A stretch of DNA of 64,000 bases, taken from positions 124,001 to 188,000 of the forward strand of contig NZ_JACARE010000010.1 of NCBI RefSeq assembly GCF_013386765.1, in the 5' to 3' direction. The notes beneath the pieces were generated by a model. It worked only from the letters and a program-made list of their open reading frames with translations, was not told where the DNA came from and made no database searches. The stretch is from Pseudomonas yamanorum. Lineage in GTDB: Bacteria > Pseudomonadota > Gammaproteobacteria > Pseudomonadales > Pseudomonadaceae. Position numbers and translations under genes: made by a program. Below are positions 44,423-54,076 of the stretch, in pieces; position 1 is the first letter of the stretch; each line of letters opens with the position of its first letter.

Positions 44423-45325
44423 ATGCTCAATTATCGACAACTGCACTACTTCTGGGTCGTCGCCAAGACCGGCAGCATCGTGCGCGCCTGCGAGCAGCTG
44501 AACCTCACGCCGCAGACCATCAGCGGGCAGATCAGCCTGCTGGAGCAAACCTTCGGCGTGGCGTTGTTTCAAAAGGTCGGCCGCCAGTTGGAGTTGACCG
44601 AAGCCGGGCGCCAGGCGCTGCCCTATGCCGAGCAAATGTTCCAGCTGGGCAATGAGCTTGAAGCCATGTTGCGCACCCAACCCAACGAGCAGCAGATCCT
44701 GTTCCGGGTCGGCGTGGCGGACGTGGTGCCCAAGTCCATCGTCTACCGGCTGATTGCGCCGACCATGGAATTGAGCGAGCCGATCCGCATCACCTGCCGT
44801 GAAGACAAACTCGAGCGTTTGCTGGCAGACCTGGCGATCCAGCGCCTGGACCTGGTGATCTCCGACAGCCCGATGCCCACACACCTGGACATCAAGGGCT
44901 ACAGCCAGAAGCTGGGGGAATGCGGGATCAGTTTTTTCGCGACCCAGGCATTGGCTGACCAGCATCGCGGTGATTTCCCACAGTGCCTGCAGGGTGCACC
45001 GCTGTTGATTCCCGGGGCAGAGACCGTGGTGCGCAGTCGCTTGTTGCGCTGGTTTGCCGAGCAGCAGATTCAGCCAAGAATTGTCGGGGAGTTCGATGAC
45101 AGCGCCTTGATGCAGGCCTTCGGCCAATCCGGCAGCGGGATTTTTATCGCGCCCAGCGTGATTGCCGACGAGGTGGAACGCCAGTATGGCGTGGCACTGA
45201 TCGGCCAGACGGACGCGGTGACCGAGTCGTTTTATGCGATTTCGGTGGAGCGCAAGGTCAAGCACCCCGGCATCGTGGCGATTACCGAAGGTGCAAGACG
45301 GGAGCTGTTCACTTCCCTGCCCTGA
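44423..45325 (+). CDS. nhaR: LysR-family regulator, NhaR-like
   Basis: 300 residues from the ATG at 44423; a GTG at 44411 would add four residues. NhaR-type start NYRQLHYFWVVAKTGSIVRACEQL with HTH NLTPQTISGQISLLEQ, and LFFQK-like LFQKVGRQLELTEAG. NhaR activates nhaA under sodium stress. No nhaA is adjacent, so the target may be elsewhere. It ends 4 bp before the convergent MFS gene. Confidence 0.85.
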   Translation: MLNYRQLHYFWVVAKTGSIVRACEQLNLTPQTISGQISLLEQTFGVALFQKVGRQLELTEAGRQALPYAEQMFQLGNELEAMLRTQPNEQQILFRVGVADVVPKSIVYRLIAPTMELSEPIRITCREDKLERLLADLAIQRLDLVISDSPMPTHLDIKGYSQKLGECGISFFATQALADQHRGDFPQCLQGAPLLIPGAETVVRSRLLRWFAEQQIQPRIVGEFDDSALMQAFGQSGSGIFIAPSVIADEVERQYGVALIGQTDAVTESFYAISVERKVKHPGIVAITEGARRELFTSLP

Positions 45326-45329
45326 TAAC

Positions 45330-46484
45330 TCAGGCGCAGACGGCGCGGGTCTTGGCAGTCATCAGCCACAGCGCCAGCAGGATCGACAGCAGGATAAAAC
45401 CGGCGGCGGCAAACCCGAGGCTGCCCAGGCCCAGAGTGTCGATCACATGCCCACCCACCAGCGCCCCCAGGCCAATCCCCAGGTTGGCCCCGGCGATGTT
45501 CAGCGAGGCGGCAAACGCAGGCGCATGGGGCGCAGCTTTCATCAGCCGCACATGGCTGACCAGGAACAGCGCCGCCTGGGTCACGCCCCAAACGGCCATT
45601 GCCGCCGCCAGCCCGACGGTGGAGTGAATGGCCGGGACCAGCGCCACCATGCCGGCGATCATGAACCCGCAGAACAGCATCGAGGCGATCAGCGGATGAC
45701 GGTCGACCATGCGCCCGCCCAATGAATTGCCGATCAGGCCCACGGCGCCAAAGCCCATCAGGCACCAGCCCACCACCGTCCCGTCAAAACCCGCCAGGCG
45801 TTCGAGGATATCGGCCAGGTAGGTGTAGGCGGTGAACATGCCGCTGAACACCAAGATCGACAGCAGGATATGCCCTTGCATCAGCGGACTGCGCAAAATC
45901 TTGAACTGCGAGCGCAGGCTGACCTGGTCGTTCTTCGCGCGGGTCTTCGGCAGGTAGATAAACAGCAGCAGGGCCTTGGCAAACGCCACCACCGCGAGAA
46001 TGCCAAACGCGGTGCGCCAGCCGAACATATCGGAAATCAGCGTGCCCACCGGGATGCCGAAAACCGTGGCACACACGATGCCGAAACCGATCTTTTCAAT
46101 CGCGCGGCCGGCGAAGTCCGGTCCGACAATGTCCACCGCCGTCTCGCTGGCCAAGGCCCAGAACACCGGCAAGCCCAACGCCGGGATCAGGCGGGCCAGG
46201 GACATGACCCAGATGTTCGGCGCCAGTGCCGCCAAGGTGTTGGCCAGGCCGAACATGATCAGGATCGTGATGAACAGCCGCTTGCGCTCGAACCGCGCGA
46301 AATACGCGGTCAGGAATGGGCCGAACGCCGCCACCGTGAGGGCGAACAACGTCACCAGCAACCCGGCCTGGGACACGCTTACGTCGAGGTCCCGGGCGAT
46401 GGAAGGCAACAGGCCGACGATGATGAATTCTGTGGTCAGCACGGTAAAACCGGCGGCTGACAGCAGCAGGATCGGAAACAACAT
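45330..46484 (-). CDS. MFS transporter, DHA1 (AraJ/YdhP-like) exporter
   Basis: 384 residues, 12 helices. GFTVLTTEFIIVGLLPSIARDL near 12-33 and FLTAYFARFERKRLF near 57 are the DHA1 drug/sugar-exporter signatures. It is divergent from sstT and convergent with the nhaR-like gene. Substrate unknown. Confidence 0.85.
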   Translation of the reverse strand: MLFPILLLSAAGFTVLTTEFIIVGLLPSIARDLDVSVSQAGLLVTLFALTVAAFGPFLTAYFARFERKRLFITILIMFGLANTLAALAPNIWVMSLARLIPALGLPVFWALASETAVDIVGPDFAGRAIEKIGFGIVCATVFGIPVGTLISDMFGWRTAFGILAVVAFAKALLLFIYLPKTRAKNDQVSLRSQFKILRSPLMQGHILLSILVFSGMFTAYTYLADILERLAGFDGTVVGWCLMGFGAVGLIGNSLGGRMVDRHPLIASMLFCGFMIAGMVALVPAIHSTVGLAAAMAVWGVTQAALFLVSHVRLMKAAPHAPAFAASLNIAGANLGIGLGALVGGHVIDTLGLGSLGFAAAGFILLSILLALWLMTAKTRAVCA

Positions 46485-46701
46485 TAAAAACTCCAGAAAA
46501 CAGCAACATCAACGAAAGCCCGGAAGGCCCGCTGATAGAGAAGAAATAAGAGGATGGGCAATGTTAACAGAATGTGTCGCAGCGTGGCGACGGAACGCCG
46601 CACCCGGATTAGACGTTTCCTACAGATGCTAGACTCCGCACCTGCCAGATTCACGCTGCCTTAGCTGCATCTAATTAGAAAAAACCAGAGACAACCCTTT
46701 T

Positions 46702-47922
46702 ATGACTGCTGCCCCTTCCCTCTTTCAACGACTGACATCGATCAGCCTGGTCACCCAAATTGTCATCGGCCTGGTCGCCGGCATTCTATTGGCCCTTCTG
46801 TTACCCGACGTCGCACAAGCCACCGGCTTTATCGGCAAGGTCTTCGTCTCGGCGCTCAAGGCCGTCGCGCCGATCCTGGTGTTTGTGCTGGTGATGGCCT
46901 CGATTGCCAACCACAAGCACGGCCAGGAAACCCATATCCGGCCGATCCTGTTCCTGTACCTGCTGGGCACCTTTGCCGCCGCCGTGGTCGCGGTGATCGC
47001 CAGCACGCTGTTCCCCTCCTCGCTGGTGCTGGCCACCCACGATGTGGCCGTCAGCGCCCCCGGCGGCATCGGTGAAGTGATGCAAAGCCTGTTGCTCAGT
47101 GTGGTGGACAACCCGGTCAGCGCGCTGATGAATGCCAATTTCATCGGCATCCTGGCCTGGGCCATCGGCATGGGCATAGCGATTCGCCATGCCAGCGACA
47201 CCACCCGCACGGTACTGGGCGACCTGTCCAACGGCGTCACGCTGATCGTGCGCATGGTGATCCGCTTCGCGCCCCTTGGGATCTTCGGCCTGGTGGCCTC
47301 GACCCTCGCTACCTCCGGCTTCGGCGCCTTGCTGGGCTACGCGCACCTGCTGCTGGTGTTGATCGGCTGCATGCTGTTCGTGGCGCTGGTGATCAACCCG
47401 GCCATCGTGTACTGGAAACTGCGCCGCAACCCTTACCCGCTGGTGCTGATGTGCCTGCGGGAAAGCGGCATCACCGCGTTTTTCACCCGCAGTTCGGCGG
47501 CCAACATCCCGGTCAACCTGGCATTGAGCAAGCGCCTGGGCCTGCATGAAGACACCTACTCGGTGTCGATCCCCCTGGGCGCCACCATCAATATGGCCGG
47601 CGCAGCCATCACCATCACCGTGCTGACCCTGGCCGCCGTGCACACCCTGGGCATCGCCGTGGACATCCCCACCGCCGTACTGCTCAGCGTGGTCGCGGCG
47701 GTGTGTGCCTGTGGCGCGTCGGGTGTGGCCGGTGGTTCGCTGCTGTTGATTCCGCTGGCGTGCAGCCTGTTCGGCATTCCCAGTGAAATCGCCATGCAGG
47801 TGGTGGCCGTGGGCTTCATCATCGGGGTGTTGCAGGACTCGGCGGAAACCGCGCTGAATTCGTCCACCGACGTGTTGTTCACCGCTGCCGCGTGCCTGGG
47901 CAAGGAAGAGCAAGCCGCGTAA
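46702..47922 (+). CDS. sstT: Na+/serine-threonine symporter
   Basis: 406 residues of the DAACS (glutamate transporter) fold. [20 protein letters not shown] near 263 and [18 protein letters not shown] near 290 are the SstT-type substrate-site segments; the tail [22 protein letters not shown] fits. Imports serine and threonine with sodium. It has its own strong terminator at 47936. A clear ribosome-binding site is not seen before the ATG. Confidence 0.92.
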   Translation: MTAAPSLFQRLTSISLVTQIVIGLVAGILLALLLPDVAQATGFIGKVFVSALKAVAPILVFVLVMASIANHKHGQETHIRPILFLYLLGTFAAAVVAVIASTLFPSSLVLATHDVAVSAPGGIGEVMQSLLLSVVDNPVSALMNANFIGILAWAIGMGIAIRHASDTTRTVLGDLSNGVTLIVRMVIRFAPLGIFGLVASTLATSGFGALLGYAHLLLVLIGCMLFVALVINPAIVYWKLRRNPYPLVLMCLRESGITAFFTRSSAANIPVNLALSKRLGLHEDTYSVSIPLGATINMAGAAITITVLTLAAVHTLGIAVDIPTAVLLSVVAAVCACGASGVAGGSLLLIPLACSLFGIPSEIAMQVVAVGFIIGVLQDSAETALNSSTDVLFTAAACLGKEEQAA

Positions 47923-47935
47923 ACCTTACGCGCAC

Positions 47936-47982
47936 AAAAAAGCCCGGGGCGGTTCGTGAATGAACCGCCCCGGGCTTTTTTT
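47936..47982. terminator. Terminator after sstT
   Basis: Long stem AAAGCCCGGGGCGGTTC/GAACCGCCCCGGGCTTT with a 6-base loop, A-run before and T-run after. Works in both directions for sstT and the convergent DUF1993 gene. Confidence 0.95.
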
Positions 47983-47994
47983 ACGCCTTAAGGC

Positions 47995-48504
47995 TTAGAA
48001 CGCGCCCATGTAGTCGCGCTTGCCCACTTCCACACCGTTGTGACGCAGCAAGGCGTAAGCAGTGGTGACGTGGAAGAAGAACTGCGGCAGGCCGTAGCTC
48101 AGCAGGTACGACTGGCCACTGAAGCGCTTCTCTTTCGGGGTGCCAGGGCGGGTGACGATTTCGATGCCTTCTTTACCGTCGACCTGGGCCGGGGTGATGG
48201 TGTCGATAAACGCCAGGACCTTGGCGATCAGCGCTTGCAGGTCGGCGAAGGTGACTTCTGTGTCGTCGTATTTCGGGACTTCGATTTCAGCCAGGCGGGC
48301 AGAAACGCCTTTGGCGAAGTCGACGGCGATCTGCACCTGGCGCACCAGCGGGAACATGTCCGGGTACAGGCGTGCTTGCAGGAAAGCGTTCGGGTCGATG
48401 TTCTTGGCGGTGGCGTGGGCTTCGGCCTTGTTCAGCACATCGCTCAGGGCGTTGAGCATTTGCTTGAAGACCGGGAGGGAAGCGGCGTACAGGGAAATAG
48501 TCAT
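47995..48504 (-). CDS. DUF1993-family protein
   Basis: 169 residues from the ATG at 48504. Helical cytoplasmic protein with ARLYPDMFPLVRQVQIAVDFAKG near 55 and SYGLPQFFFHVTTAYALLRHNGVEVGKRDYMG at the end, the DUF1993 (DinB-like four-helix bundle) pattern. The final region holds a His that in DinB-like folds binds metal. Function unknown. Confidence 0.85.
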   Translation of the reverse strand: MTISLYAASLPVFKQMLNALSDVLNKAEAHATAKNIDPNAFLQARLYPDMFPLVRQVQIAVDFAKGVSARLAEIEVPKYDDTEVTFADLQALIAKVLAFIDTITPAQVDGKEGIEIVTRPGTPKEKRFSGQSYLLSYGLPQFFFHVTTAYALLRHNGVEVGKRDYMGAF

Positions 48505-48630
48505 GACAGTCTCGACAGTTGTGGCAGGGTTTGAAACAGCGGCGATTATAGACATGCCGGCAGCCGGCGCCGCTTGTCTTTTATTTTTTCAGGATTAGGC
48601 TAGTGGGCTCACTGCATTAGGGAAAGCGCG

Positions 48631-49278
48631 ATGACCACCGAGCACGACACGACTTCTGAAGAACCGCGCCTGAACAGCACGGAAATCCGCATCCTGGGCT
48701 GCCTGATCGAAAAACAGGCCACCAGCCCCGAAACCTACCCGTTGACCCTCAACGCGCTGGTGATCGCCTGCAACCAGAAAACCAGCCGCGAGCCGGTGAT
48801 GAACCTGAGCCAGGGCCAGGTGGGCCAGAGCCTGCGGGCCTTGGAAGGTCGCGGTTTTACCCGGCTGGTGATGGGCAGCCGCGCCGATCGCTGGGAGCAT
48901 CGGGTGGACAAGGCACTGGAGTTGGTGCCGGCCCAGGTGATCCTCAGTGGCTTGCTGTTCCTGCGGGGGCCGCAGACGGTCAACGAACTGCTGACCCGCA
49001 GCGGGCGCATGCATGACTTTGAAGACGCCGAGCAGGTGGTGCATCAACTGGAACGCCTGATTGCCCGTGGGCTGGCGCTGCTGGTGCCGCGTCAGTCGGG
49101 GCAGCGGGAGGATCGGTACGTGCATGCCCTTGGGGACCCGGCGGATATCGAGGCGATCCTGGCGGCGCGTGGGAATCCGGTGGAGCGCAGTGCGGGAAGT
49201 GGCGTTTCGCTGGAGCGTATCGAAGAGCTGGAGGCGCGGATTGCGGCGCTGGAAGAGCGCCTGTCCCGGCTGGAATAA
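48631..49278 (+). CDS. UPF0502 YceH-family protein
   Basis: 215 residues. Tandem winged-helix fold with [30 protein letters not shown] (in parts) and [17 protein letters not shown]; a coiled tail ends LEERLSRLE. The family is conserved in proteobacteria without a settled role; DNA binding is likely from the fold. GGGAAAGCG lies just before the ATG at 48631. Confidence 0.88.
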   Translation: MTTEHDTTSEEPRLNSTEIRILGCLIEKQATSPETYPLTLNALVIACNQKTSREPVMNLSQGQVGQSLRALEGRGFTRLVMGSRADRWEHRVDKALELVPAQVILSGLLFLRGPQTVNELLTRSGRMHDFEDAEQVVHQLERLIARGLALLVPRQSGQREDRYVHALGDPADIEAILAARGNPVERSAGSGVSLERIEELEARIAALEERLSRLE

Positions 49279-49284
49279 TCAACC

Positions 49285-49375
49285 TGTGGGAGCCGGGCTT
49301 GCCCGCGATGGCGGTGGATCAGCCACTAGAAGGATGACTGACCCACCGCCATCGCAGGCAAGCCAGCTCCCACAT
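49285..49375. repeat. REPIN-like repeat with unequal arms
   Basis: Left arm TGTGGGAGCCGGGCTTGCCC, right arm GCAAGCCAGCTCCCACA: the arms belong to different subgroups (CCGGG versus CTGG), so the outer stem has mismatches. It lies between convergent yceH and the SDH-like gene. Confidence 0.75.
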
Positions 49376-49391
49376 TTGATATGCGCACTGT

Positions 49392-50210
49392 TCACGCCCG
49401 GGCAAACGCTACCGCGGCCTGAAACTGCTCATCCGTCGGCCGCACGCCGGTGTACAGCACAAACTGCTCCAGCGCCTGGATGGCGATCACTTCCAGACCG
49501 GTAATCACCCGCTTGCCCTGGGCGCGACCACGCAAAATCAGTGGGGTTTCGGAGGGAATCGCCACCACATCGAAGACGGTCTCGGCACCATCAATGGCCT
49601 CGGCCTCGAACGCCAACTGATCCGCTTCCGCCCCTCCAGTCATGCCAATCGGCGTCACGTTGACCAGCATCCGCGGGCGCAAAGCCCCCAGCTCCGCCTG
49701 CCACTCATACCCCAGGCTCTGGGCCAGTGCCCGGCCCGCCGCTTCATTGCGCGCCACGATCACGCCATTGGCGTAGCCACCATCACGCAAGGCGCTGGCC
49801 ACGGCCTTGGCCATGCCGCCGCTGCCGCGCAGGGCGAAGGTCGAATCCTTGGGCACTTCATGCTTCTTCAGCAGTTGCTCGATGGCGATGTAGTCGGTGT
49901 TGTAGGCCTTCAAATGCCCGTTGGTGTTGACGATGGTATTGATCGACGCAATGGCCCGCGCCGAATCGTCCAGCTCATCCACCAGGGCAATGCAGGCCTC
50001 CTTGAACGGCATCGACACGCCACACCCACGAATACCCAAGGCACGAATGCCACCGACGGCGCCCGGCAAGTCCTGGCTGCTGAAGGCCTTGTAGTAGAAA
50101 TTCAGCCCCAGCTGTTCGTACAGGTGGTTATGAAAACGCAGGCCAAAATTCCCGGGGCGCGCCGACAGTGACATGCACAGTTGGGTGTCCTTGTTGGGGT
50201 TCATCTGCAT
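49392..50210 (-). CDS. Shikimate dehydrogenase-like protein (SdhL type)
   Basis: 272 residues from the ATG at 50210 (GGAG 6 bases upstream). Substrate-side motifs SLSARPGNFGLRFHN, GVSMPFKEA (catalytic Lys) and NTDYIA, where canonical AroE has NTDG. The nucleotide loop is GSGGMAKAVASAL in place of GAGGA. These changes place it with the HI0607-type relatives rather than the housekeeping AroE. It would act on quinate, shikimate or an unknown relative. Confidence 0.85.
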   Translation of the reverse strand: MQMNPNKDTQLCMSLSARPGNFGLRFHNHLYEQLGLNFYYKAFSSQDLPGAVGGIRALGIRGCGVSMPFKEACIALVDELDDSARAIASINTIVNTNGHLKAYNTDYIAIEQLLKKHEVPKDSTFALRGSGGMAKAVASALRDGGYANGVIVARNEAAGRALAQSLGYEWQAELGALRPRMLVNVTPIGMTGGAEADQLAFEAEAIDGAETVFDVVAIPSETPLILRGRAQGKRVITGLEVIAIQALEQFVLYTGVRPTDEQFQAAVAFARA

Positions 50211-50457
50211 CGGTAACTCCTTGAAGCCCTTCCAGAGGCGGTTTCGGATAGACGGATTACCCGCGCCGGCGGGTTGCCATGGATCATACGCATTGTGCCC
50301 GGCCGCTTGTGTAAGCGCGCCGATACAGACCTTACACAACCTTTACCTATCGGCTGTGCTGTTTTTCAGAAATACGCTGTCTTAAAAGTATCCCCGCGAC
50401 AATCCTTGAGTCTATTGATTGCAGACCACAAGCGCAGGGGCTAACCGAGGAATGACC

Positions 50458-50805
50458 ATGATTCGTAAAATCCCCAAGATCGCCTTGCTTATCGGCGCAC
50501 TCGCTATAGCAGGACAAGCCTCCGCCCACGGTGGTGGTTGGGGTGCTCCACTTGCACTGGGTGCCGTTGTCGGTGCAGTGGTAGGCGGCTCGATCGTTGC
50601 CAGCCAGCAGCAGCCGGTCTACGTGCAACAGCCGGTGTATGTCCAGCCGCAGCCGGTGTATGCCGCTCCGCCGCCGGTCTACTACGCGCCGCCACCGCCT
50701 GTGTATGTGCAACAACAGGTTTATTACCGCCCGGCGCCGGTCTACTACGGCCCACCGCGCGGCTACTACGGCCCTCCACACGGTTACTACGGCCGCGGCT
50801 GGTAA
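50458..50805 (+). CDS. Exported Pro/Tyr/Val repeat protein
   Basis: 115 residues from the ATG at 50458 (AGGA 6 bases upstream). Signal peptide ends QASA near 22, a Gly-rich hydrophobic stretch follows, and the rest is low-complexity: PVYVQQPVYVQPQPVYAAPP-type units, then YYGPPRGYYGPPHGYYGRGW. It is probably an envelope or cell-surface protein of unknown function. A terminator follows. Repeats at this base composition can slip, so length variation between strains is expected. Confidence 0.8.
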   Translation: MIRKIPKIALLIGALAIAGQASAHGGGWGAPLALGAVVGAVVGGSIVASQQQPVYVQQPVYVQPQPVYAAPPPVYYAPPPPVYVQQQVYYRPAPVYYGPPRGYYGPPHGYYGRGW

Positions 50806-50828
50806 GCATGAACTGACACACCTGAACA

Positions 50829-50858
50829 GGCTCCGCCCTAAAAGCGGGGCCTTTTTTT
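50829..50858 (+). terminator. Terminator after the repeat protein
   Basis: 8-bp stem GGCTCCGC/GCGGGGCC (one G-T pair), 7-base loop, seven T. Clear rho-independent terminator. Confidence 0.85.
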
Positions 50859-51037
50859 GGCCTGTTGGTCTGAATAAATCTCGCCAAGGTCGTTATAAGG
50901 ACAATGGCTGTGGCCAAATCCCACATCATTGATCTCAATAGACACTTGCCCGAACAGGGCTCGCGCTGTCATGTTTGTGTCTTGAACGGCTTCCACTATC
51001 ACCACTGTCCAGTCAATAACAACAAGGACGACCGACC

Positions 51038-51232
51038 ATGCCCACGCAAAACCCCCATCGCACCGCTGGCCTCTGCACGTCGAGCAAGGTCTATAGCGTG
51101 CTGACCGAACTCAAGGCCCTGGAAGGCCATCGCAACGCCAAGTTCCTGTCCTTGCTGACGGAAAACCTCGTGCGCAAGGGCCTGCTCAGTGAGCAGGAAG
51201 TGGTGCACATGCTCGACCAGGTTGTCGACTGA
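51038..51232 (+). CDS. Small helical protein of unknown function
   Basis: 64 residues. PTQNPHRTAGLCTSSKVYSV then TELKALEGHRNAKFLSLLTENL and LLSEQEVVHMLDQVV: two amphipathic helices, as in small regulatory or dimeric proteins. AAGGA is about 8 bases before the ATG. It stands alone before the next small gene. No family recognised; codon usage matches the neighbours. Confidence 0.55.
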   Translation: MPTQNPHRTAGLCTSSKVYSVLTELKALEGHRNAKFLSLLTENLVRKGLLSEQEVVHMLDQVVD

Positions 51233-51332
51233 CCGATCGCTCGATAACAGTGATGTCGACTATCGAGCAGGTTAATTTTCCCTTAAGGCCCGCGCACCGT
51301 AATGTCACCTCCATAGCTTATCGGAGGTCGTC

Positions 51333-51512
51333 ATGCCCACTATCCAAATCATGTCCGTTATCGGCAGTGCCGTTCCCGCCCCACTCCGGGAGTTGGGTTT
51401 GCTCGCCTGCTGGTACCTGGTACGCGATGGCGAAGCCATCAGTGGCCCGCTCACCTCGTTACCGGCCGCCCAGGCCCTGTCGGTCAAGATGGCTGATTGC
51501 TTTCATGCCTAA
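51333..51512 (+). CDS. Small protein of unknown function
   Basis: 59 residues (MPTIQIMSVIGSAVPAPL, then LGLLACWYLVRDGEAISGPLTSLPAA and a final helix). GGAGG lies 5 bases before the ATG at 51333, which strongly supports translation. The WYLVRDGEAISGP block is like GYF_2-type or small beta-hairpin modules. Its stop overlaps the stop of the convergent AI-2E-type gene in CTAA at 51509-51512. No family recognised. Confidence 0.6.
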   Translation: MPTIQIMSVIGSAVPAPLRELGLLACWYLVRDGEAISGPLTSLPAAQALSVKMADCFHA

Positions 51513-52570
51513 GGCAGTTGCACCCGCGGTTTGGTTTCGACAAACAGCGCCCAACTGGACATGAACAAGGCAGCGATCAGCGGCCCGATGACAAAACCGT
51601 TCAGGCCAAAGATCGACAGCCCGCCCAGGGTTGAGATCAGGATCAGGTAATCCGGCATCCGGGTGTCCTTGCCCACCAGGATCGGCCGCAACACGTTGTC
51701 CACCAGCCCGATCACAAACACCCCGAACAGCCCCAGCACCACGCCTTGCCAGATCGACCCGCTGAGCAGGAAATACGCCGCCACCGGCCCCCACACAATC
51801 CCCGCGCCCACCGCTGGCAGCAGCGAAAGAAACGCCATCAACACCGCCCAGAGCAGGGCACTGGGAATGTCCAGGAACCAGAAAATCAAACCACCCAACG
51901 CGCCTTGCGTGACCGCTACCAGCACGTTGCCCTTCACCGTGGCCCGCACCACCCGGTTGAATTTCAATTGCAGGCGACGTTTTTGCGGTTCGGCCAGTGG
52001 CACCGCGGTACGCACCTTGCGCACCAGCTCCGGACCGTCCCGCAGCAGGAAGAACAGCAAATACAGCATGATGAAAAAGCTCACCAGGAAATCAAACGTG
52101 CCCTGGCCGAAGCTGAAGGCCTGGGTCGCGAAAAACTGGCTGCCCTGCATCGCGCTCTTGACGATCTTCTCCCGCAGGCCTTCCAGGTTGCCCATGCCAA
52201 AGCGGTCCAGCAGGTGCTGGAAGTACGGCGGCAGGAAATTCTTGAACTGTTCGATATACCCGGCGACGTCGAGCTTGCCGCTCTCGACGTTCTTGTACAG
52301 CGTGGCGCCCTCCTGCACCAGCAAGGCGCTGGTGATGATCACCGGCAAAATCGCGATCACCAGGCACACCGTCAGGGTCGCCAGCGAGGTGAGGTTGCGG
52401 TTCCAGCCAAAACGTTGCTGGAAGCGCCGTTGCATCGGCGCAAAGATGATCCCCAGGATTACCGCCCAGAACACCGCGCCGTAGAACGGCAGCAGAATCC
52501 AGATAAACGCGATGGTCACCAGGGCGAGCAGCAACAACAGGGTTTTGAATTGCAGGTTGGTTTGATTCAT
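51509..52570 (-). CDS. AI-2E/TqsA-family permease
   Basis: 353 residues with about eight helices. The start LLLLLALVTIAFIWILLPFYGAVFWAVILGIIFAP and the later GPVAAYFLLSGSIWQGVVLGLFGVFVIGLVDN (in parts) define the family PF01594, which contains AI-2 exporters, Na+/H+ antiporter-like proteins and others. Substrate unknown. It is divergent from trhP. Confidence 0.88.
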   Translation of the reverse strand: MNQTNLQFKTLLLLLALVTIAFIWILLPFYGAVFWAVILGIIFAPMQRRFQQRFGWNRNLTSLATLTVCLVIAILPVIITSALLVQEGATLYKNVESGKLDVAGYIEQFKNFLPPYFQHLLDRFGMGNLEGLREKIVKSAMQGSQFFATQAFSFGQGTFDFLVSFFIMLYLLFFLLRDGPELVRKVRTAVPLAEPQKRRLQLKFNRVVRATVKGNVLVAVTQGALGGLIFWFLDIPSALLWAVLMAFLSLLPAVGAGIVWGPVAAYFLLSGSIWQGVVLGLFGVFVIGLVDNVLRPILVGKDTRMPDYLILISTLGGLSIFGLNGFVIGPLIAALFMSSWALFVETKPRVQLP

Positions 52571-52719
52571 GGCCGATCCATCTCAAAAACACAGGACACT
52601 CATGTGCACCTTGATGCTTAGTCCGCCGCAAATCCTGCGAGTGCCCTATTTATTAGACGTGGATCAATAAACCGTGCGGCAGGCCCGGCTACCCTGCCGC
52701 CCTTTTGCGACCCGAACCC

Positions 52720-54039
52720 ATGCCCCCCGTTATCGCCCCCGAACTGCTCGCCCCCGCCGGCACCCTGAAAAACATGCGGTATGCCTTTGCCTACGGCGCC
52801 GATGCCGTCTACGCCGGGCAACCGCGCTACAGCCTGCGGGTACGCAATAACGAGTTCGACCACGCCAACCTCGCCCTCGGCATCCAGGAAGCCCAGGCCC
52901 AGGGCAAGCGTTTCTACGTGGTGGTCAATATCGCGCCGCACAACGCCAAGCTGAAAACCTTCCTCAAGGACCTCGCCCCGGTGATCGCCATGGGCCCGGA
53001 CGCGCTGATCATGTCCGACCCGGGCCTGATCATGCTGGTGCGCCGGCACTTCCCGCACATGCCGATCCACCTGTCGGTGCAGGCCAATACGGTGAACTGG
53101 GCCAGCGTCGAGTTCTGGCAGGCCCAGGGCATCTGCCGGATCATCCTGTCGCGGGAGCTGTCCCTGGAAGAAATCGAGGAAATTCGCCAGCACGTCCCCG
53201 CCATGGAGCTGGAAGTGTTTGTGCACGGCGCGCTGTGCATGGCCTATTCCGGGCGCTGCCTGCTGTCGGGCTACATGAACAAGCGCGATGCCAACCAGGG
53301 CACCTGCACCAACGCCTGCCGCTGGAAATACCAGGCCACTCCCGCCGTGGAAAATGCCACGGGCGACATCGTGCAGCAGTACGCGCCCGAACCGACCCTG
53401 GGCCTCGGCGCCTCCACCGATCAGGTGTTCCTGTTGCAGGAGGCCAACCGCCCTGATGAACAGATGCCCGCCTTCGAAGACGAGCACGGCACCTACATCA
53501 TGAACGCCAAGGACCTGCGGGCGGTGCAGCACGTGGAGCGGCTGACGGGCATGGGCGTGCATTCCCTGAAGATCGAAGGCCGCACCAAATCCCACTTCTA
53601 TTGCGCCCGCACCACCCAGGTGTACCGGCAGGCCATCGACGATGCCGTGGCCGGGCGTGACTTCGACCGGGGCCTGATGACCAACCTCGAATCCCTGGCC
53701 CAGCGCGGCTATACCGAAGGTTTCCTGCGCCGGCACGTGCACGATGAATACCAGAACTACCAGAACGGCAGCTCGGTTTCCGAACGTCAGCAGTTCGTCG
53801 GCGAGCTGACCGGTGAGCGGCGCGGCGAGCTGGCGGAGGTCAAGGTGAAAAACCGGTTTGCGGTGGGCAATCACCTGGAACTGATGACCCCGGCGGGGAA
53901 TTTCCACTTCGACCTGGCCACGCTGCACAACGCCAAGGGCGAGGCGATCGAGGTGGCGCCGGGCGACGGGCATACGGTGTATCTGCCGATCCCGGCGGAA
54001 ATGGACCTGCGCTTTGGCCTTCTAATGCGCGACGTTTAA
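52720..54039 (+). CDS. trhP: U32-family tRNA hydroxylation protein TrhP (YegQ)
   Basis: 439 residues from the ATG at 52720. Start PELLAPAGTLKNMRYAFAYGADAVYAG; the cluster Cys pattern CMAYSGRCLLSGY...CTNACRWKY near 177-211 binds an iron-sulfur cluster. TrhP/YegQ makes 5-hydroxyuridine at the tRNA wobble base from prephenate; older annotations call it a peptidase or protease. The gene after it is 399 bp away, separated by a repeat cluster. Confidence 0.9.
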   Translation: MPPVIAPELLAPAGTLKNMRYAFAYGADAVYAGQPRYSLRVRNNEFDHANLALGIQEAQAQGKRFYVVVNIAPHNAKLKTFLKDLAPVIAMGPDALIMSDPGLIMLVRRHFPHMPIHLSVQANTVNWASVEFWQAQGICRIILSRELSLEEIEEIRQHVPAMELEVFVHGALCMAYSGRCLLSGYMNKRDANQGTCTNACRWKYQATPAVENATGDIVQQYAPEPTLGLGASTDQVFLLQEANRPDEQMPAFEDEHGTYIMNAKDLRAVQHVERLTGMGVHSLKIEGRTKSHFYCARTTQVYRQAIDDAVAGRDFDRGLMTNLESLAQRGYTEGFLRRHVHDEYQNYQNGSSVSERQQFVGELTGERRGELAEVKVKNRFAVGNHLELMTPAGNFHFDLATLHNAKGEAIEVAPGDGHTVYLPIPAEMDLRFGLLMRDV

Positions 54040-54076
54040 TTTCGCCAAACACCTTAATGAGGTTGAGACAGCTTGC

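Noticed and set aside
50904..51104. 66-residue plus-strand frame before the 51038 gene
   Set aside because: It overlaps the better-supported 51038 gene in another frame and has no ribosome-binding site at its ATG; composition gives no signal.
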